In this document: in pieces, positions 1 to 8,466 of the stretch
Layout: each line of letters starts with the position of its first letter
How positions within the stretch are numbered: position 1 is the first letter of the stretch
Assembly: GCF_000406165.1 (NCBI RefSeq)
Contig: NZ_CM001977.1
Location: 2,452,493 to 2,516,492, forward strand
Direction of reading: 5' to 3'
Length of the DNA: 64,000 nucleotides
From: Dickeya zeae NCPPB 2538
GTDB taxonomy: Bacteria; Pseudomonadota; Gammaproteobacteria; Enterobacterales; Enterobacteriaceae
Notes under the pieces: generated by a model
What the model was told of the DNA's origin: nothing
The model's input: only the letters and a program-made list of their open reading frames with translations
Database searches by the model: none
Program-made: the position numbers and the translations under genes

Positions 1-788
1 TCCTGACGCTCTTTCAACAGCCCTTCGAACATATTGACTGAACCGATGAATTCAGCGCTAAAGCGCGTATTCGGGTTTTCGTATATTTCTTCCGGCTCGC
101 CAATCTGCACAAATTTGCCGCGATTCATGATAGCGATACGGCCTGCCATGGTCATGGCTTCTTCCTGATCGTGGGTCACCATCACGCAGGTCACCCCCAC
201 CCGTTCCAGAATGTCGACCACTTCCAGTTGCATGCGATCGCGCAATTTCTTATCCAGTGCGCCCATCGGTTCGTCCAGCAACAGCAATTTCGGACGTTTC
301 GCCAGACTGCGCGCCAGCGCCACACGCTGACGCTGACCACCAGAAAGTTGATGCGGTTTGCGCCCGGCGAATTCCTGCATGTGCACCAGCGTCAGCATCT
401 CTTCGACGCGATCGTTGATTTCACCGCGCGATAACTTGTCCTGCTTCAGGCCGAAAGCGATATTTTTCTCCACCGTCATGTGCGGAAATAAGGCATAGGA
501 CTGAAACATCATGTTGATCGGGCGCTGGTAAGGCGGCACCAAAGACAGGTCCTGTCCATCCAACACAATTTGTCCCTGGGTAGGCTGCTCAAAACCCGCC
601 AGCATACGCAGCAGTGTGGATTTACCACACCCTGAAGCCCCCAACAGGGCGAAAATTTCGCCTTTATAGATGGTCAGGCTGACGTCATCAACCGCAAACT
701 GACCATCATACGCTTTGGTCAGGTTGCGCACTTCCAGCAACGGCGTGGCCGCTTTCTGGGGTTTGGGGCGGGGGATCGCTTCGTTCAC
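1..788 (-). CDS. potG: Putrescine ABC transporter ATP-binding protein PotG (3' end outside window)
   Basis: ATPase subunit of the PotFGHI putrescine importer, acting on the cytoplasmic face of the inner membrane. About 262 N-terminal residues are visible; the stop lies beyond the left edge. The start is a GTG at 788, giving VNEAIPRPKPQ, which matches the E. coli PotG N-terminus. Walker A (GASGCGKST), the LSGGQRQRV signature and Walker B (LLLLDEP) are all readable on the minus strand, so the ABC domain is intact. It lies 116 bp after potF in the same direction, with a hairpin in the gap, as in the E. coli potFGHI operon. Membrane subunits potH and potI would lie off the left edge. Identification is secure from family and synteny. 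Confidence 0.95.
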   Translation of the reverse strand, partial: MNEAIPRPKPQKAATPLLEVRNLTKAYDGQFAVDDVSLTIYKGEIFALLGASGCGKSTLLRMLAGFEQPTQGQIVLDGQDLSLVPPYQRPINMMFQSYALFPHMTVEKNIAFGLKQDKLSRGEINDRVEEMLTLVHMQEFAGRKPHQLSGGQRQRVALARSLAKRPKLLLLDEPMGALDKKLRDRMQLEVVDILERVGVTCVMVTHDQEEAMTMAGRIAIMNRGKFVQIGEPEEIYENPNTRFSAEFIGSVNMFEGLLKERQ

Positions 789-853
789 TTAATTTGCTCT
801 CCGGCAAAAGCAGAACAAAATCGCAGCCACATGACTGCGACACAAATAGCACA

Positions 854-877
854 AACAGGCGGGGTAAGCCGCCTGTT
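854..877 (-). promoter_or_regulatory. Intercistronic hairpin between potF and potG
   Basis: A perfect 9-bp stem (AACAGGCGG/CCGCCTGTT) with a 6-nt loop lies just downstream of the potF stop. On the minus strand it is followed only by a short U-rich stretch. Such hairpins after binding-protein genes commonly protect the upstream mRNA or cause partial termination, giving more PotF than PotG. The function here is inferred. Confidence 0.55.
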
Positions 878-904
878 GCATGAAAGTGGAGTCAAGGACA
901 GCGG

Positions 905-2014
905 TTATTTCCCGCTTTTTACCTTGGTCCACGAGCGTGTAATCACGCGGTCAATCTTGGGTGATTGCACCTTAAGCGTAAACAACTTGGCACGAATATC
1001 CGCTGGCGGATAAATATTCGGGTTATTACGCACTTCATCTTTCACCAGTGCAGTCGCCTCTTTATTGGGGTTGGCGTAATACACATGGTTACTGATGTTG
1101 GCAATCACCTCCGGTTTCAGCAAATAATTGAGGAACTGATAGGCTGAATCCAGGTTCTTGGCATCTTTCGGAATGGCGAAGACGTCAAAGAATGCCAGCG
1201 CGCCTTCCTTCGGAATGCTGTAGCTGATATTCACGCCATTTTTCGCCTCTTTCGCCCGGTTGGCGGCCTGCAGGACGTCGCCAGCCCAGCCGATCGCCAC
1301 GCAAATATCGCCGTTGGCCAGATCGTTAATGTACTGGGATGAATGGAAATAACGGATGTTCGGACGCAGTTTCAGCAGTAAATCCGTGGCGTCTTTGGTG
1401 TAATCCGACTCATTGGTACTGTTTGGGTTTTTACCCTGATAGTTCAACACCGTGGCATAAATCTCGGCCGGTGCGTCAAGGAAGGATACGCCACAGCTCT
1501 TGAGCTTCTCCAGGTTCTCCGGTTTCAACACCAGGTCCCAGCTGTTCACCGGCGCATCTTTACCCAGTACGGCCTTCACCTTATCAACGTTATAACCAAT
1601 ACCGGTGGTTGCCCACAGATACGGCACCGCGTATTTATGACCCGGATCGTGTTCTTCGATGAGCTTCATCAGCTCAGGATCGAGGTTTTTGTAGTTCGGC
1701 AGTTTGCTCTTATCCAGCGGCTGGAAGACACCGGCACTGATCTGGCGCCCCAGGAAGCTGGCAGAAGGTACTACCAGGTCGAACCCTGTGCTGCCGGCCA
1801 TCAGTTTGCCTTCCAGCACTTCATTGGAGTCGAACACGTCATACACAACTTTAATGCCGCTCTCTTTCTGGAAGTTTTCCAGCGTGTCCGGCGCAATATA
1901 ATCAGACCAGTTATAGACGTGCAGCGTTTTCTCTTCCGCCGATGCGGTGACGGACGCGGCCACCATTAAGCCGGCTAACACACCCGAAAGCCATTTTTTA
2001 CGTTGGGTGAACAT
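905..2014 (-). CDS. potF: Putrescine-binding periplasmic protein PotF
   Basis: Periplasmic solute-binding protein that delivers putrescine to PotGHI. It is 369 aa, the normal family length. Residues 1-26 form a Sec signal peptide (KRK-containing n-region, LAGLMVAAS core, cleavage after ASA). The mature protein begins EEKTLHVYNWSDYIAP, the typical start of spermidine/putrescine-binding proteins. First gene of the pot operon, read leftwards into potG. About 400 bp of non-coding DNA separates it from ybjN, so it probably has its own promoter there. Assignment to PotF rather than PotD rests on the adjacent potG and the ybjN-rimK-nfsA context, which matches E. coli. Confidence 0.95.
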   Translation of the reverse strand: MFTQRKKWLSGVLAGLMVAASVTASAEEKTLHVYNWSDYIAPDTLENFQKESGIKVVYDVFDSNEVLEGKLMAGSTGFDLVVPSASFLGRQISAGVFQPLDKSKLPNYKNLDPELMKLIEEHDPGHKYAVPYLWATTGIGYNVDKVKAVLGKDAPVNSWDLVLKPENLEKLKSCGVSFLDAPAEIYATVLNYQGKNPNSTNESDYTKDATDLLLKLRPNIRYFHSSQYINDLANGDICVAIGWAGDVLQAANRAKEAKNGVNISYSIPKEGALAFFDVFAIPKDAKNLDSAYQFLNYLLKPEVIANISNHVYYANPNKEATALVKDEVRNNPNIYPPADIRAKLFTLKVQSPKIDRVITRSWTKVKSGK

Positions 2015-2415
2015 CCGTTCCTTCCTCCATACCAGGGGTAAATACAGGGGGGTGAATGCACAGTGTCAGCAAATAACACCGTTCTGTGTTTCTTCATGCT
2101 CAGAATAACAACAGGCTCAGAATAACAACGATGATGCATGGCTATGCACCCGCGTCTTTCATCGTTAATACGCAATCCGCTATGACGTTATTATCTGAAC
2201 CACACAGAAATAAAGCATAACCGCACTATTCCGCCCGTACCATACCGGAAAGGAAAAAACAGGTTTTATCGATTATTTATTCACAATTTATCTATGTGCT
2301 ACGCCCTGAAACGACAAAGGCAGAAAAACATTCGGCTTAGATAGCAAAAAACCGCATTAAATGCGGTTTGAATAAATAAGCAAAGCTGATGACCAGCTAT
2401 TGATCCATAACGTAA
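2015..2415. other. Non-coding region upstream of potF
   Basis: About 400 bp upstream of potF and downstream of ybjN. It holds the ybjN terminator at 2346-2369 and a tandem direct repeat (CTCAGAATAACAAC near 2099 and again near 2116). No supported gene was seen. The potF promoter is presumably here but no clear -35/-10 pair was picked out. Confidence 0.6.
2346..2369 (-). terminator. Intrinsic terminator of ybjN
   Basis: Read on the minus strand, a 9-bp stem (AAACCGCAT/ATGCGGTTT) with a 3-nt loop is followed by an uninterrupted T run. It lies about 47 bp after the ybjN stop and 330 bp before the potF start, separating the two transcription units. Confidence 0.85.
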
Positions 2416-2895
2416 TCAATGCAGGCTGGAGGTGTTGAATCGTTCAGCAGGGCTCTCTTCCTCATCACCCAAAAACAGCAGATTATTGGCGCTGGCTTCC
2501 ATAATAACCATGGAAACTTGCTGCTCAGCCTGCTCCATGAAATGACGGAACTGTTCCAGCGTCATGCCCGCGCCTGCGCTGAATGTCTGGCAGACGATCA
2601 ATTTGGGCAGGTTATCGTCCTGAATATCAAGAAACGCTTTAGCCGTCAGTGAGCTGGCGTTGATCTGGCTCAGGTTACTCATTAACGGGATCAATGCAGT
2701 GGGTTTCACTTCCGCCAGCGCGGAAAACAGGATGACACTGTCCGCCATATCAACCTTGGCGTCAAACACCCCGTCAAAATTCTGCATGTGCGGCAAATGC
2801 AACGCCTGACAAGAATCACATTCGAAGTAAATAATGCCCAGTTGATCCAGCCACCGCCGAAGCAAATTCAAATCAGGAACGATGATTGAATCCAT
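2416..2895 (-). CDS. ybjN: YbjN family protein
   Basis: Cytoplasmic protein of the YbjN family. In E. coli, YbjN overexpression affects motility, biofilm and stress responses, but the biochemical role is unresolved. The product is 159 aa and contains the family hallmarks FECDSCQALHLPHMQNFDG near residue 24 and LTAKAFLDIQDDNLPKL near residue 85. I prefer the start at 2895 (MDSIIVPDLN) because a GAGG ribosome-binding site sits just upstream; an in-frame ATG at 2916 would add seven residues. It lies 179 bp downstream of rimK, the same order as E. coli nfsA-rimK-ybjN, and has its own terminator. Confidence 0.93.
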   Translation of the reverse strand: MDSIIVPDLNLLRRWLDQLGIIYFECDSCQALHLPHMQNFDGVFDAKVDMADSVILFSALAEVKPTALIPLMSNLSQINASSLTAKAFLDIQDDNLPKLIVCQTFSAGAGMTLEQFRHFMEQAEQQVSMVIMEASANNLLFLGDEEESPAERFNTSSLH

Positions 2896-3074
2896 CTTGA
2901 CCGCCTCATATTTCATAGAGATAAAAACCTGACCTACGCAATGCCTAACTCAGGAATAGCAGGCCAATCGTCATCACGAACTGGCCATTACGGCGCGTCG
3001 ACGCGCTAAAAACCGAATGGGCGCAACACTGTTATCACAACACAGCCATCCTCGGCCACTCACCCACACTAGCG

Positions 3075-3977
3075 TCATCCGGTTCTCGCTACCCGGGATA
3101 CAGAGCGGTGATGTTGTTCAATATATTCGATCATCATCCCTGCGATATCCAGCCCGGTAGCGGTTTCGATACCTTCCAACCCGGGTGAGGCGTTGACCTC
3201 CATGACCAGAGGCCCTCGCGCCGAACGCAGTATATCAACACCCGCCACATTCAGTCCCAATGTTTTTGCGGCCTTTACCGCAGTTGCACGCTCTTGCGGC
3301 GTGATGCGAACCCGGCTGGCCGTTCCGCCCCGGTGCAGGTTGGAGCGAAAATCACCCGGTTTAGCCTGCCGCTCGATAGCCGCGACCACGCGATCGCCGA
3401 TCACCAGACAACGGATGTCTTTCCCTTGTGCCTCACGAACGTATTCCTGTACCAGGATATGTGCATTCAGGCCCCGAAAAGCATCAATGACACTTTCCGC
3501 CGCCTGCTGGGTTTCCGCCAATACCACGCCAATACCCTGCGTGCCTTCCACCAGCTTCACCACCAGCGGTGCGCCACCGACCATTTTGATCAGATCCGCG
3601 GTGTCATCCGGTGAATGAGCAAATCCGGTGATCGGTAAGTCAATACCCTGGCGGGCCAACAGTTGCAATGAGTGCAGTTTGTCGCGAGCACGAATGACCG
3701 ACATCGCATTATTTAGCACCATGCTCCCCAGCATTTCGAACTGGCGTAACACCGCCGTGCCATAAAAAGTAATGGCGGCACCGATACGCGGGATCACGGC
3801 GTCATAGTGCCCGAGATGACGCCCGCGGTAATGCACTGACGGTGCGGCAGAGTTAATGTTCATGTAACACGACAGCGGGTTGAGCACTTCGATATCATGC
3901 TGCCGTTCTTCCGCCGCCTCGCATAACCGCTTGCAAGAATAGAGAGAACCGTCCTGTGACAGAATGGCGATTTTCAT
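3075..3977 (-). CDS. rimK: Ribosomal protein S6--L-glutamate ligase RimK
   Basis: ATP-grasp ligase that adds glutamate residues to the C-terminus of ribosomal protein S6. The product is 300 aa, the usual length. The N-terminus MKIAILSQDGSLYSCKRL is typical. The ATP-grasp part includes VEGTQGIGVVLAE, ILVQEYVREAQGKDIRCLV and the metal-binding VMEVNASPGLEGIE near the C-terminus. A TGGAG ribosome-binding site precedes the ATG. The gene starts 12 bp after the nfsA stop, so nfsA and rimK are almost certainly cotranscribed. Confidence 0.96.
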   Translation of the reverse strand: MKIAILSQDGSLYSCKRLCEAAEERQHDIEVLNPLSCYMNINSAAPSVHYRGRHLGHYDAVIPRIGAAITFYGTAVLRQFEMLGSMVLNNAMSVIRARDKLHSLQLLARQGIDLPITGFAHSPDDTADLIKMVGGAPLVVKLVEGTQGIGVVLAETQQAAESVIDAFRGLNAHILVQEYVREAQGKDIRCLVIGDRVVAAIERQAKPGDFRSNLHRGGTASRVRITPQERATAVKAAKTLGLNVAGVDILRSARGPLVMEVNASPGLEGIETATGLDIAGMMIEYIEQHHRSVSRVARTG

Positions 3978-3989
3978 AGCGCTCCAGTA

Positions 3990-4712
3990 CTACCGAGTAG
4001 CCCAACCTTGCTGGTGCAGGTAGTCCAGCATGAACGGACGGCGCTCTTTGCTCAGGGTGCGCCGAATTTGGTCGCTCCAGCTCTCCATACGCTGATTGCT
4101 GTCGCGATGGCGATAATACTCAACGATATGCTGATCGTATTGTGCCAGTAAGGCACTATCCAACGGCTGATAGCAGTTTTCATGCACGACCAGCGCCGCC
4201 GGTAAACGCGGTTTGAGGTCAGGCTGCACCGCCGGATACCCAAGGCATAACCCAAACAGCGGCAGAACCTGCTGTGGTAACGCCAGCAGGCGCGTAACTT
4301 CAGCAATCTGATTACGGATACCACCAATGAAGACACCGCCTAGCCCCAGCGATTCTGCCGCCACCAGCGCATTTTGCCCCATCAGCGCCGTATCAACGCT
4401 GCCAAGCAGCAATTGTTCGGCCAGCCCCAGTTCCGCCTGTGGGTAGATTTGCTGATGCCGATAAAAATCGGCGCAGAATACCCAAAACTCCGCGGCCTGC
4501 CCCACCCACGGCTGTTCGCCGGTCAGGTGTACCAGTTGCGAGCGCAACGCCTGATCGGTAATACGAATAATCGAGCTGCACTGCAGAAAGCTGGACGTCG
4601 ACGCACTTTGCGCAGCGTCAATAATCGCGGTCCGCTGCTCATCGCTAAGCGGCTGGTCGGTAAATGATCGGATGGAACGATGTTGGCGTAACAGTGAAAT
4701 GGTTGGCGTCAC
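3990..4712 (-). CDS. nfsA: Oxygen-insensitive NADPH nitroreductase NfsA
   Basis: FMN-dependent, oxygen-insensitive NADPH nitroreductase that reduces nitroaromatics and quinones by two electrons in the cytoplasm. The reading frame is open further upstream, but homology to E. coli NfsA (240 aa, beginning MTPTI) points to a GTG start at 4712, giving VTPTISLLRQHRSIRSF and exactly 240 aa. Readable family signatures are FLQCSSIIRIT, AAEFWVFCADF, QNALVAAESLGLGGVFIGG and KPRLPAALVVHE. It is the first gene of an nfsA-rimK unit. In E. coli the small ybjC gene precedes nfsA; no ybjC is recognisable here. Regulation by SoxRS/MarA is known in E. coli but no box was confirmed here. Confidence 0.95.
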   Translation of the reverse strand: MTPTISLLRQHRSIRSFTDQPLSDEQRTAIIDAAQSASTSSFLQCSSIIRITDQALRSQLVHLTGEQPWVGQAAEFWVFCADFYRHQQIYPQAELGLAEQLLLGSVDTALMGQNALVAAESLGLGGVFIGGIRNQIAEVTRLLALPQQVLPLFGLCLGYPAVQPDLKPRLPAALVVHENCYQPLDSALLAQYDQHIVEYYRHRDSNQRMESWSDQIRRTLSKERRPFMLDYLHQQGWATR

Positions 4713-5207
4713 GTTGAATATCCCTGAAAAACGATGGTGAGATGACACACTCTGACGGCGTGGGCTGCACAAATTACAGGGCTTGGGGCGCGTCGTTTGG
4801 CAATAAACGACTGTATCCGCCATACGTCACGTTGCAGAGGCGTTGGCTTTCACATTGCCCAGTCACATTCCCCATCAACGTCACGCATCAATAGGCTACA
4901 CCCCGACACCACCACAGTCTCACGCCATCAAGAACATCAGTGAGTATATGTCAGACCAGTCGGTAGACCAACGTTACGAGCGATTTTAGTCAACCGTTGT
5001 CATTAGATGCGACGACCCACGACACAACATGAATATGGACAAACAAAGCAAGACATAGATGACGCTAATCGTTATAACAGGCAATGACTACTTCAGATCA
5101 CCGCAGATTGCGGGCATAGTAACGCGGTTGGCTAAAACCGTTTACAATTATGGATAGGTCCTGATAGCAGAGATACCCAGATAACATAGAGATGTTAAGG
5201 AGTTTAC
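4713..5207. other. Divergent nfsA/grxA intergenic region
   Basis: About 495 bp between the divergent nfsA and grxA genes. It must carry promoters for both. The stretch 5150-5190 has several ATAG/GATA units upstream of the grxA AAGGAG site, but I could not fit a convincing OxyR site. The E. coli gene ybjC, which occupies this position, is missing. Confidence 0.55.
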
Positions 5208-5465
5208 ATGTACGCAGTTATTTTTGGTCGTCCTGGTTGTCCTTATTGTGTCCGAGCCAAAGAACTGGCTGAAAAACTGACCGAAGAGCGCGACGATTTC
5301 AATTACCGTTACGTTGATATCCATGCAGAAGGCATCAGCAAAGCTGATTTGTCTAAAACGGTAGGCAAACCGGTAGAAACCGTACCTCAGATTTTCCTGG
5401 ATGAAAAACACATTGGCGGCTGCACCGACTTTGAAGCCTATGCCAGAGAGCATCTGTTCAATTAA
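5208..5465 (+). CDS. grxA: Glutaredoxin 1
   Basis: Small glutathione-dependent dithiol oxidoreductase that reduces protein and mixed disulfides, including ribonucleotide reductase, in the cytoplasm. The product is about 85 aa, matching E. coli GrxA. The redox-active site GCPYC is at residues 10-14, and the glutathione-binding TVP motif is in KPVETVPQIF. An AAGGAG ribosome-binding site lies 7 nt before the ATG. It is divergent from nfsA and convergent with ybjM, exactly the E. coli arrangement. A strong terminator follows. Confidence 0.97.
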   Translation: MYAVIFGRPGCPYCVRAKELAEKLTEERDDFNYRYVDIHAEGISKADLSKTVGKPVETVPQIFLDEKHIGGCTDFEAYAREHLFN

Positions 5466-5486
5466 TCCCGCGCCGTTTATCTGCTC

Positions 5487-5522
5487 ATCACCAAGGCACC
5501 AAGCGTACCTTGGTGATTTTTT
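5487..5522 (+). terminator. Intrinsic terminator of grxA
   Basis: A 10-bp perfect stem (ATCACCAAGG/CCTTGGTGAT) with an 11-nt loop is followed by a run of six T. It lies 22 bp after the grxA stop and just before the end of the convergent ybjM. Confidence 0.92.
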
Positions 5523-5527
5523 GGTGT

Positions 5528-5899
5528 TTAGCGTAAGTAATGCAGGCTCACCGCCCGTAAAAATAGAAACGCCAACGCCCCCATCAGACACCAGAACACC
5601 GCGCTGCTGAGATAAGCCAGTTCCTGCCAGAACGACAAACTGGGGAAATACCATAGTTGCAACACCAACAGACAAACCGGCATCGCCACCACCGCGCCCA
5701 TGAGGGGATAACGCAATCGCCGGTTACGCGACAAGTAGCTTGATACCATTCCAGGCAGTAAAAACAACAGCATCCCCGGATCACCATGAAAGCCGTCTTC
5801 CAGCGATGTCCCCACGATACGCATCTTTTGACTTAAAAATACTAACGTAAACAAGACAAAACAGCTGACTACACCCAGCCACCCTCTATTGCCTGTCAT
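5528..5899 (-). CDS. ybjM: Inner membrane protein YbjM
   Basis: Small inner-membrane protein of unknown function, 123 aa, with four predicted hydrophobic segments (about residues 8-23, 40-54, 66-84 and 92-116). It matches E. coli YbjM at GMVSSYLSRNRR and SFWQELAYLSSAVFWCLMGALAF. A GGGGAGG ribosome-binding site lies 6 nt before the ATG. It converges on grxA as in E. coli. Its 5' end overlaps a doubtful small ORF by 14 nt on the same strand. Confidence 0.9.
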   Translation of the reverse strand: MTGNRGWLGVVSCFVLFTLVFLSQKMRIVGTSLEDGFHGDPGMLLFLLPGMVSSYLSRNRRLRYPLMGAVVAMPVCLLVLQLWYFPSLSFWQELAYLSSAVFWCLMGALAFLFLRAVSLHYLR

Positions 5900-6161
5900 G
5901 TGAGCCTCCCCGAAATAGACTAAACCTGCGCATGACGGAGCAACGGTCGTCGCCCACCACTATCATGCGCAGCAGGTATCCCTGATGGGACGAAAAGCCA
6001 GCTTCGTGGTGATTTATCAGCATCACCGGCTGGTTGTCCGCCGGAGAAATCACTAAAATAGCCGCGTCATGCCAGACGGTATTTCCCGTCTTTTGAGACG
6101 TTGCCAGATAAAAAATAATGGGGTTCGCTCCTTTCTTATCATCATAGTGTCGTCCAGACAT
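5886..6161 (-). CDS. Small hypothetical protein overlapping the ybjM start
   Basis: A 91-residue ORF that I do not recognise. It starts MSGRHYDDKKGANPIIFYL, with no signal peptide or transmembrane segment, and its last 14 nt overlap the start of ybjM. A GGGGCG stretch lies 8 nt upstream of the ATG and codon choice is unremarkable, so translation coupled to ybjM is possible. The alternative is a chance ORF in the ybjM leader, between divergent ybjM and ybjL. No equivalent is known to me from E. coli at this position. Confidence 0.35.
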   Translation of the reverse strand: MSGRHYDDKKGANPIIFYLATSQKTGNTVWHDAAILVISPADNQPVMLINHHEAGFSSHQGYLLRMIVVGDDRCSVMRRFSLFRGGSHDRQ

Positions 6162-6245
6162 GGTCAGCGCCCCTTTAATGGGGTAAATTTAGTCTAAATT
6201 ATTTTTTATATCAATAATTTACCAGTAAACAACAAGTTACATTCC

Positions 6246-7934
6246 ATGAATATAAACGTCGCTGATTTGTTAAACGGGAATTACATTCTGCTGTTATTCG
6301 TCGTTCTCTGTTTAGGTCTTTGTCTGGGGAAATTGCGGCTCGGCTCGGTTCAACTTGGCAATTCTATTGGCGTTCTGGTGGTGTCGCTGTTACTGGGACA
6401 ACAACATTTCGCCATCAATACCGAAGCGTTGAACCTCGGTTTTATGCTGTTTATTTTTTGCGTCGGTGTTGAAGCCGGTCCCAACTTTTTCTCGATTTTT
6501 TTCCGGGATGGTAAAAATTACCTGATGCTGGCGATGGTGATGGTCAGTAGTGCATTGCTGATAGCGCTGGTGCTGGGTAAGGTATTCGGTTGGGGGATAG
6601 GTCTGACCGCCGGTATGCTGGCCGGTGCTATGACCTCAACCCCCGTTCTGGTGGGGGCTGGCGATGCGCTGCGTAACACCATTAGTCTTGGGCCACAGTT
6701 GTCGATAACGCAAGAGCAGTTAAGCCTCGGTTACGCCTTGACCTACCTGATTGGTCTGGTCAGCCTGATATTCGGCGCGCGTTATCTGCCTAAATTACAG
6801 CATCAGGATTTGCCGACCAGCGCCCAGCAGATTGCCCGTGAACGCGGGCTGGACACCGACAGCCAGCGCAAAATTTATCTGCCGATCATTCGTGCCTATC
6901 GGGTTGGCCCTGAACTGGTGGCCTGGGCCGATGGTAAAAACCTGCGTGAGCTGGGCATTTATCGCCAGACCGGATGTTATATCGAACGTATCCGGCGCAA
7001 TGGCATTCTGGCAACGCCCGACGGCGACGCCGTACTGCAATTAGGGGACGAAATCGCACTGGTGGGATATCCCGACGCGCACGCACGCCTGAACCCCAAC
7101 TTCCGCGACGGCAAAGAAGTGTTCGAGCGCGAACTGCTGGATATGCGGATCGTGACCGAGGAGATTGTGGTGAAAAACCACAACGCCGTGGGTAAGCGCC
7201 TCAGTCAGTTAAAACTGACCGATCACGGCTGCTTCCTCAACCGCATCGTCCGCAGCCAAATCGAAATGCCAATCGATGACGGCGTGGTGCTGAACAAAGG
7301 CGATGTCCTGCAAGTCAGCGGCGACGCTCGCCGGGTAAAAAGCATTGCGGATCGCATCGGCTTTATTTCTATTCACAGCCAGGTCACCGACCTGCTGGCA
7401 TTTTGCGCCTTTTTTATCATCGGTATTATGGTTGGGTTGATTACCTTCCAGTTCCGCAATTTTTCTTTCGGCATCGGCAACGCCGCCGGTTTACTGTTTT
7501 CCGGCATCATGCTCGGTTTTTTACGCGCCAACCATCCGACGTTCGGTTATATCCCGCAGGGCGCATTGAATATGGTGAAAGAGTTCGGGCTGATGGTGTT
7601 CATGGCTGGGGTAGGACTCAGCGCAGGCAGCACCATCAATCACAGCTTTGGTGATGTCGGCGTTCAGATGGTGCTGTCCGGGTTGATTGTCAGCCTGCTG
7701 CCGGTCGTGGTCTGTTTCCTGTTTGGTGCCTATGTACTGCGCATGAATCGGGCGTTGCTGTTTGGTGCCATCATGGGCGCGCGCACCTGTGCACCCGCCA
7801 TGGAGATTATCAGCGATACCGCTCGCAGTAATATCCCGGCGTTGGGCTATGCCGGAACCTATGCCATCGCCAACGTACTGCTGACTCTGGCCGGTTCGTT
7901 GATTGTGGTTATCTGGCCGCAATTGCCCGGCTGA
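6246..7934 (+). CDS. ybjL: YbjL, AspT/YidE-type transporter with RCK_C domains
   Basis: Inner-membrane protein of the aspartate:alanine exchanger (AspT) family; the YbjL substrate is unknown. It is 562 aa, as in E. coli. It has five or six N-terminal membrane helices (residues about 13-190), then a cytoplasmic region with two TrkA-C/RCK_C modules (residues about 205-375), then a second membrane block ending in LLTLAGSLIVVIWPQ. Both halves carry glycine-rich inverted-topology signatures: LTAGMLAGAMTSTPVLVGA and FGAIMGARTCAPAMEII. Upstream is AT-rich promoter DNA. It diverges from ybjM and is followed by the RybB small-RNA gene, as in E. coli. Confidence 0.93.
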   Translation: MNINVADLLNGNYILLLFVVLCLGLCLGKLRLGSVQLGNSIGVLVVSLLLGQQHFAINTEALNLGFMLFIFCVGVEAGPNFFSIFFRDGKNYLMLAMVMVSSALLIALVLGKVFGWGIGLTAGMLAGAMTSTPVLVGAGDALRNTISLGPQLSITQEQLSLGYALTYLIGLVSLIFGARYLPKLQHQDLPTSAQQIARERGLDTDSQRKIYLPIIRAYRVGPELVAWADGKNLRELGIYRQTGCYIERIRRNGILATPDGDAVLQLGDEIALVGYPDAHARLNPNFRDGKEVFERELLDMRIVTEEIVVKNHNAVGKRLSQLKLTDHGCFLNRIVRSQIEMPIDDGVVLNKGDVLQVSGDARRVKSIADRIGFISIHSQVTDLLAFCAFFIIGIMVGLITFQFRNFSFGIGNAAGLLFSGIMLGFLRANHPTFGYIPQGALNMVKEFGLMVFMAGVGLSAGSTINHSFGDVGVQMVLSGLIVSLLPVVVCFLFGAYVLRMNRALLFGAIMGARTCAPAMEIISDTARSNIPALGYAGTYAIANVLLTLAGSLIVVIWPQLPG

Positions 7935-7977
7935 GGTGATTTTGTAAAGCAACGTCAATTTTTTTTCAAATTACGCA

Positions 7978-8004
7978 GAACTTTTTTCCAGGGGTAAAGT
8001 CTGA
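7978..8004 (+). promoter_or_regulatory. Sigma-E promoter of RybB
   Basis: The -35 element GAACTT (7978-7983) and -10 element TCTGA (8000-8004) are separated by 16 bp, a close fit to the RpoE consensus. The -10 lies 7 nt upstream of the first base of RybB. In enteric bacteria RybB is a sigma-E regulon member induced by outer-membrane stress. Confidence 0.88.
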
Positions 8005-8010
8005 GTTAAT

Positions 8011-8094
8011 GCCACTGCTTTTCTTTGATATCCCTGAATTGAGGAGCCCGTCGTTCACGCCGGTTAGGTTCAAGAACGACGGGCATTTTCTTTT
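8011..8094 (+). ncRNA. rybB: RybB small regulatory RNA
   Basis: Hfq-dependent small RNA that represses outer-membrane porin mRNAs under sigma-E control. The first 24 nt differ at only one position from the E. coli RybB 5' seed as I recall it (GCCACTGCTTTTCTTTGATA here, G for the last A in E. coli), and the seed is the part that pairs with omp mRNAs. After a variable linker the RNA shares GGAGCCC, keeps GGTTCAAG before the 3' arm, and ends in an 11-bp stem (GCCCGTCGTTC/GAACGACGGGC, 8046-8084) plus a T-rich tail. It sits directly downstream of ybjL, as in E. coli. The 3' end is estimated from the T tract. Confidence 0.9.
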
Positions 8095-8466
8095 AGGTAT
8101 GCCCCATTATGTGTGGCCCAAGAGTCCTTCGACACCTTACGTCACATACGCAGCCCTGGTGCTTCCTGTCTTATTCTTTTATCTTCGTACTCGCTGTAAA
8201 CAACCGATGCGTTACGTTAATAAGCCAGTCTAATAAGCACCGCCGCGTTATAACATTTGCACGATAGATTTGCGCCTTGTATTTCATGAAGGTTATATTA
8301 ATGCTCCGTCTGCTGAGCAATCAGCACACATTGCCTGCGGTTAACCATTCCCGGTGCATTTCCTTTTACCCCATTTCTATCCTGATTCAGGTGTAGCCAT
8401 GAACGATGGCACAGTGTGGGGTGATCCTGCATTGGAACGCGTTTGACCGGTCTTATTGAGGAAAAC
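8095..8466. other. RybB-deoR intergenic region
   Basis: About 370 bp after the RybB terminator and before deoR. No gene, recognised operator or repeat was seen. The E. coli TetR-type gene ybjK (rcdA) near rybB is not present. The deoR promoter is presumably in this stretch. Confidence 0.5.

Noticed and set aside
4713..5150. ybjC upstream of nfsA
   Set aside because: E. coli has this small membrane-protein gene here, but no reading frame in the gap resembles it.
5090..5207. OxyR site upstream of grxA
   Set aside because: Several ATAG/GATA units are present but the spacing does not fit the four-element OxyR consensus convincingly.
8009..8233. 74-codon plus-strand ORF
   Set aside because: It lies across the RybB small RNA and its terminator; the codons follow RNA structure rather than a protein family.
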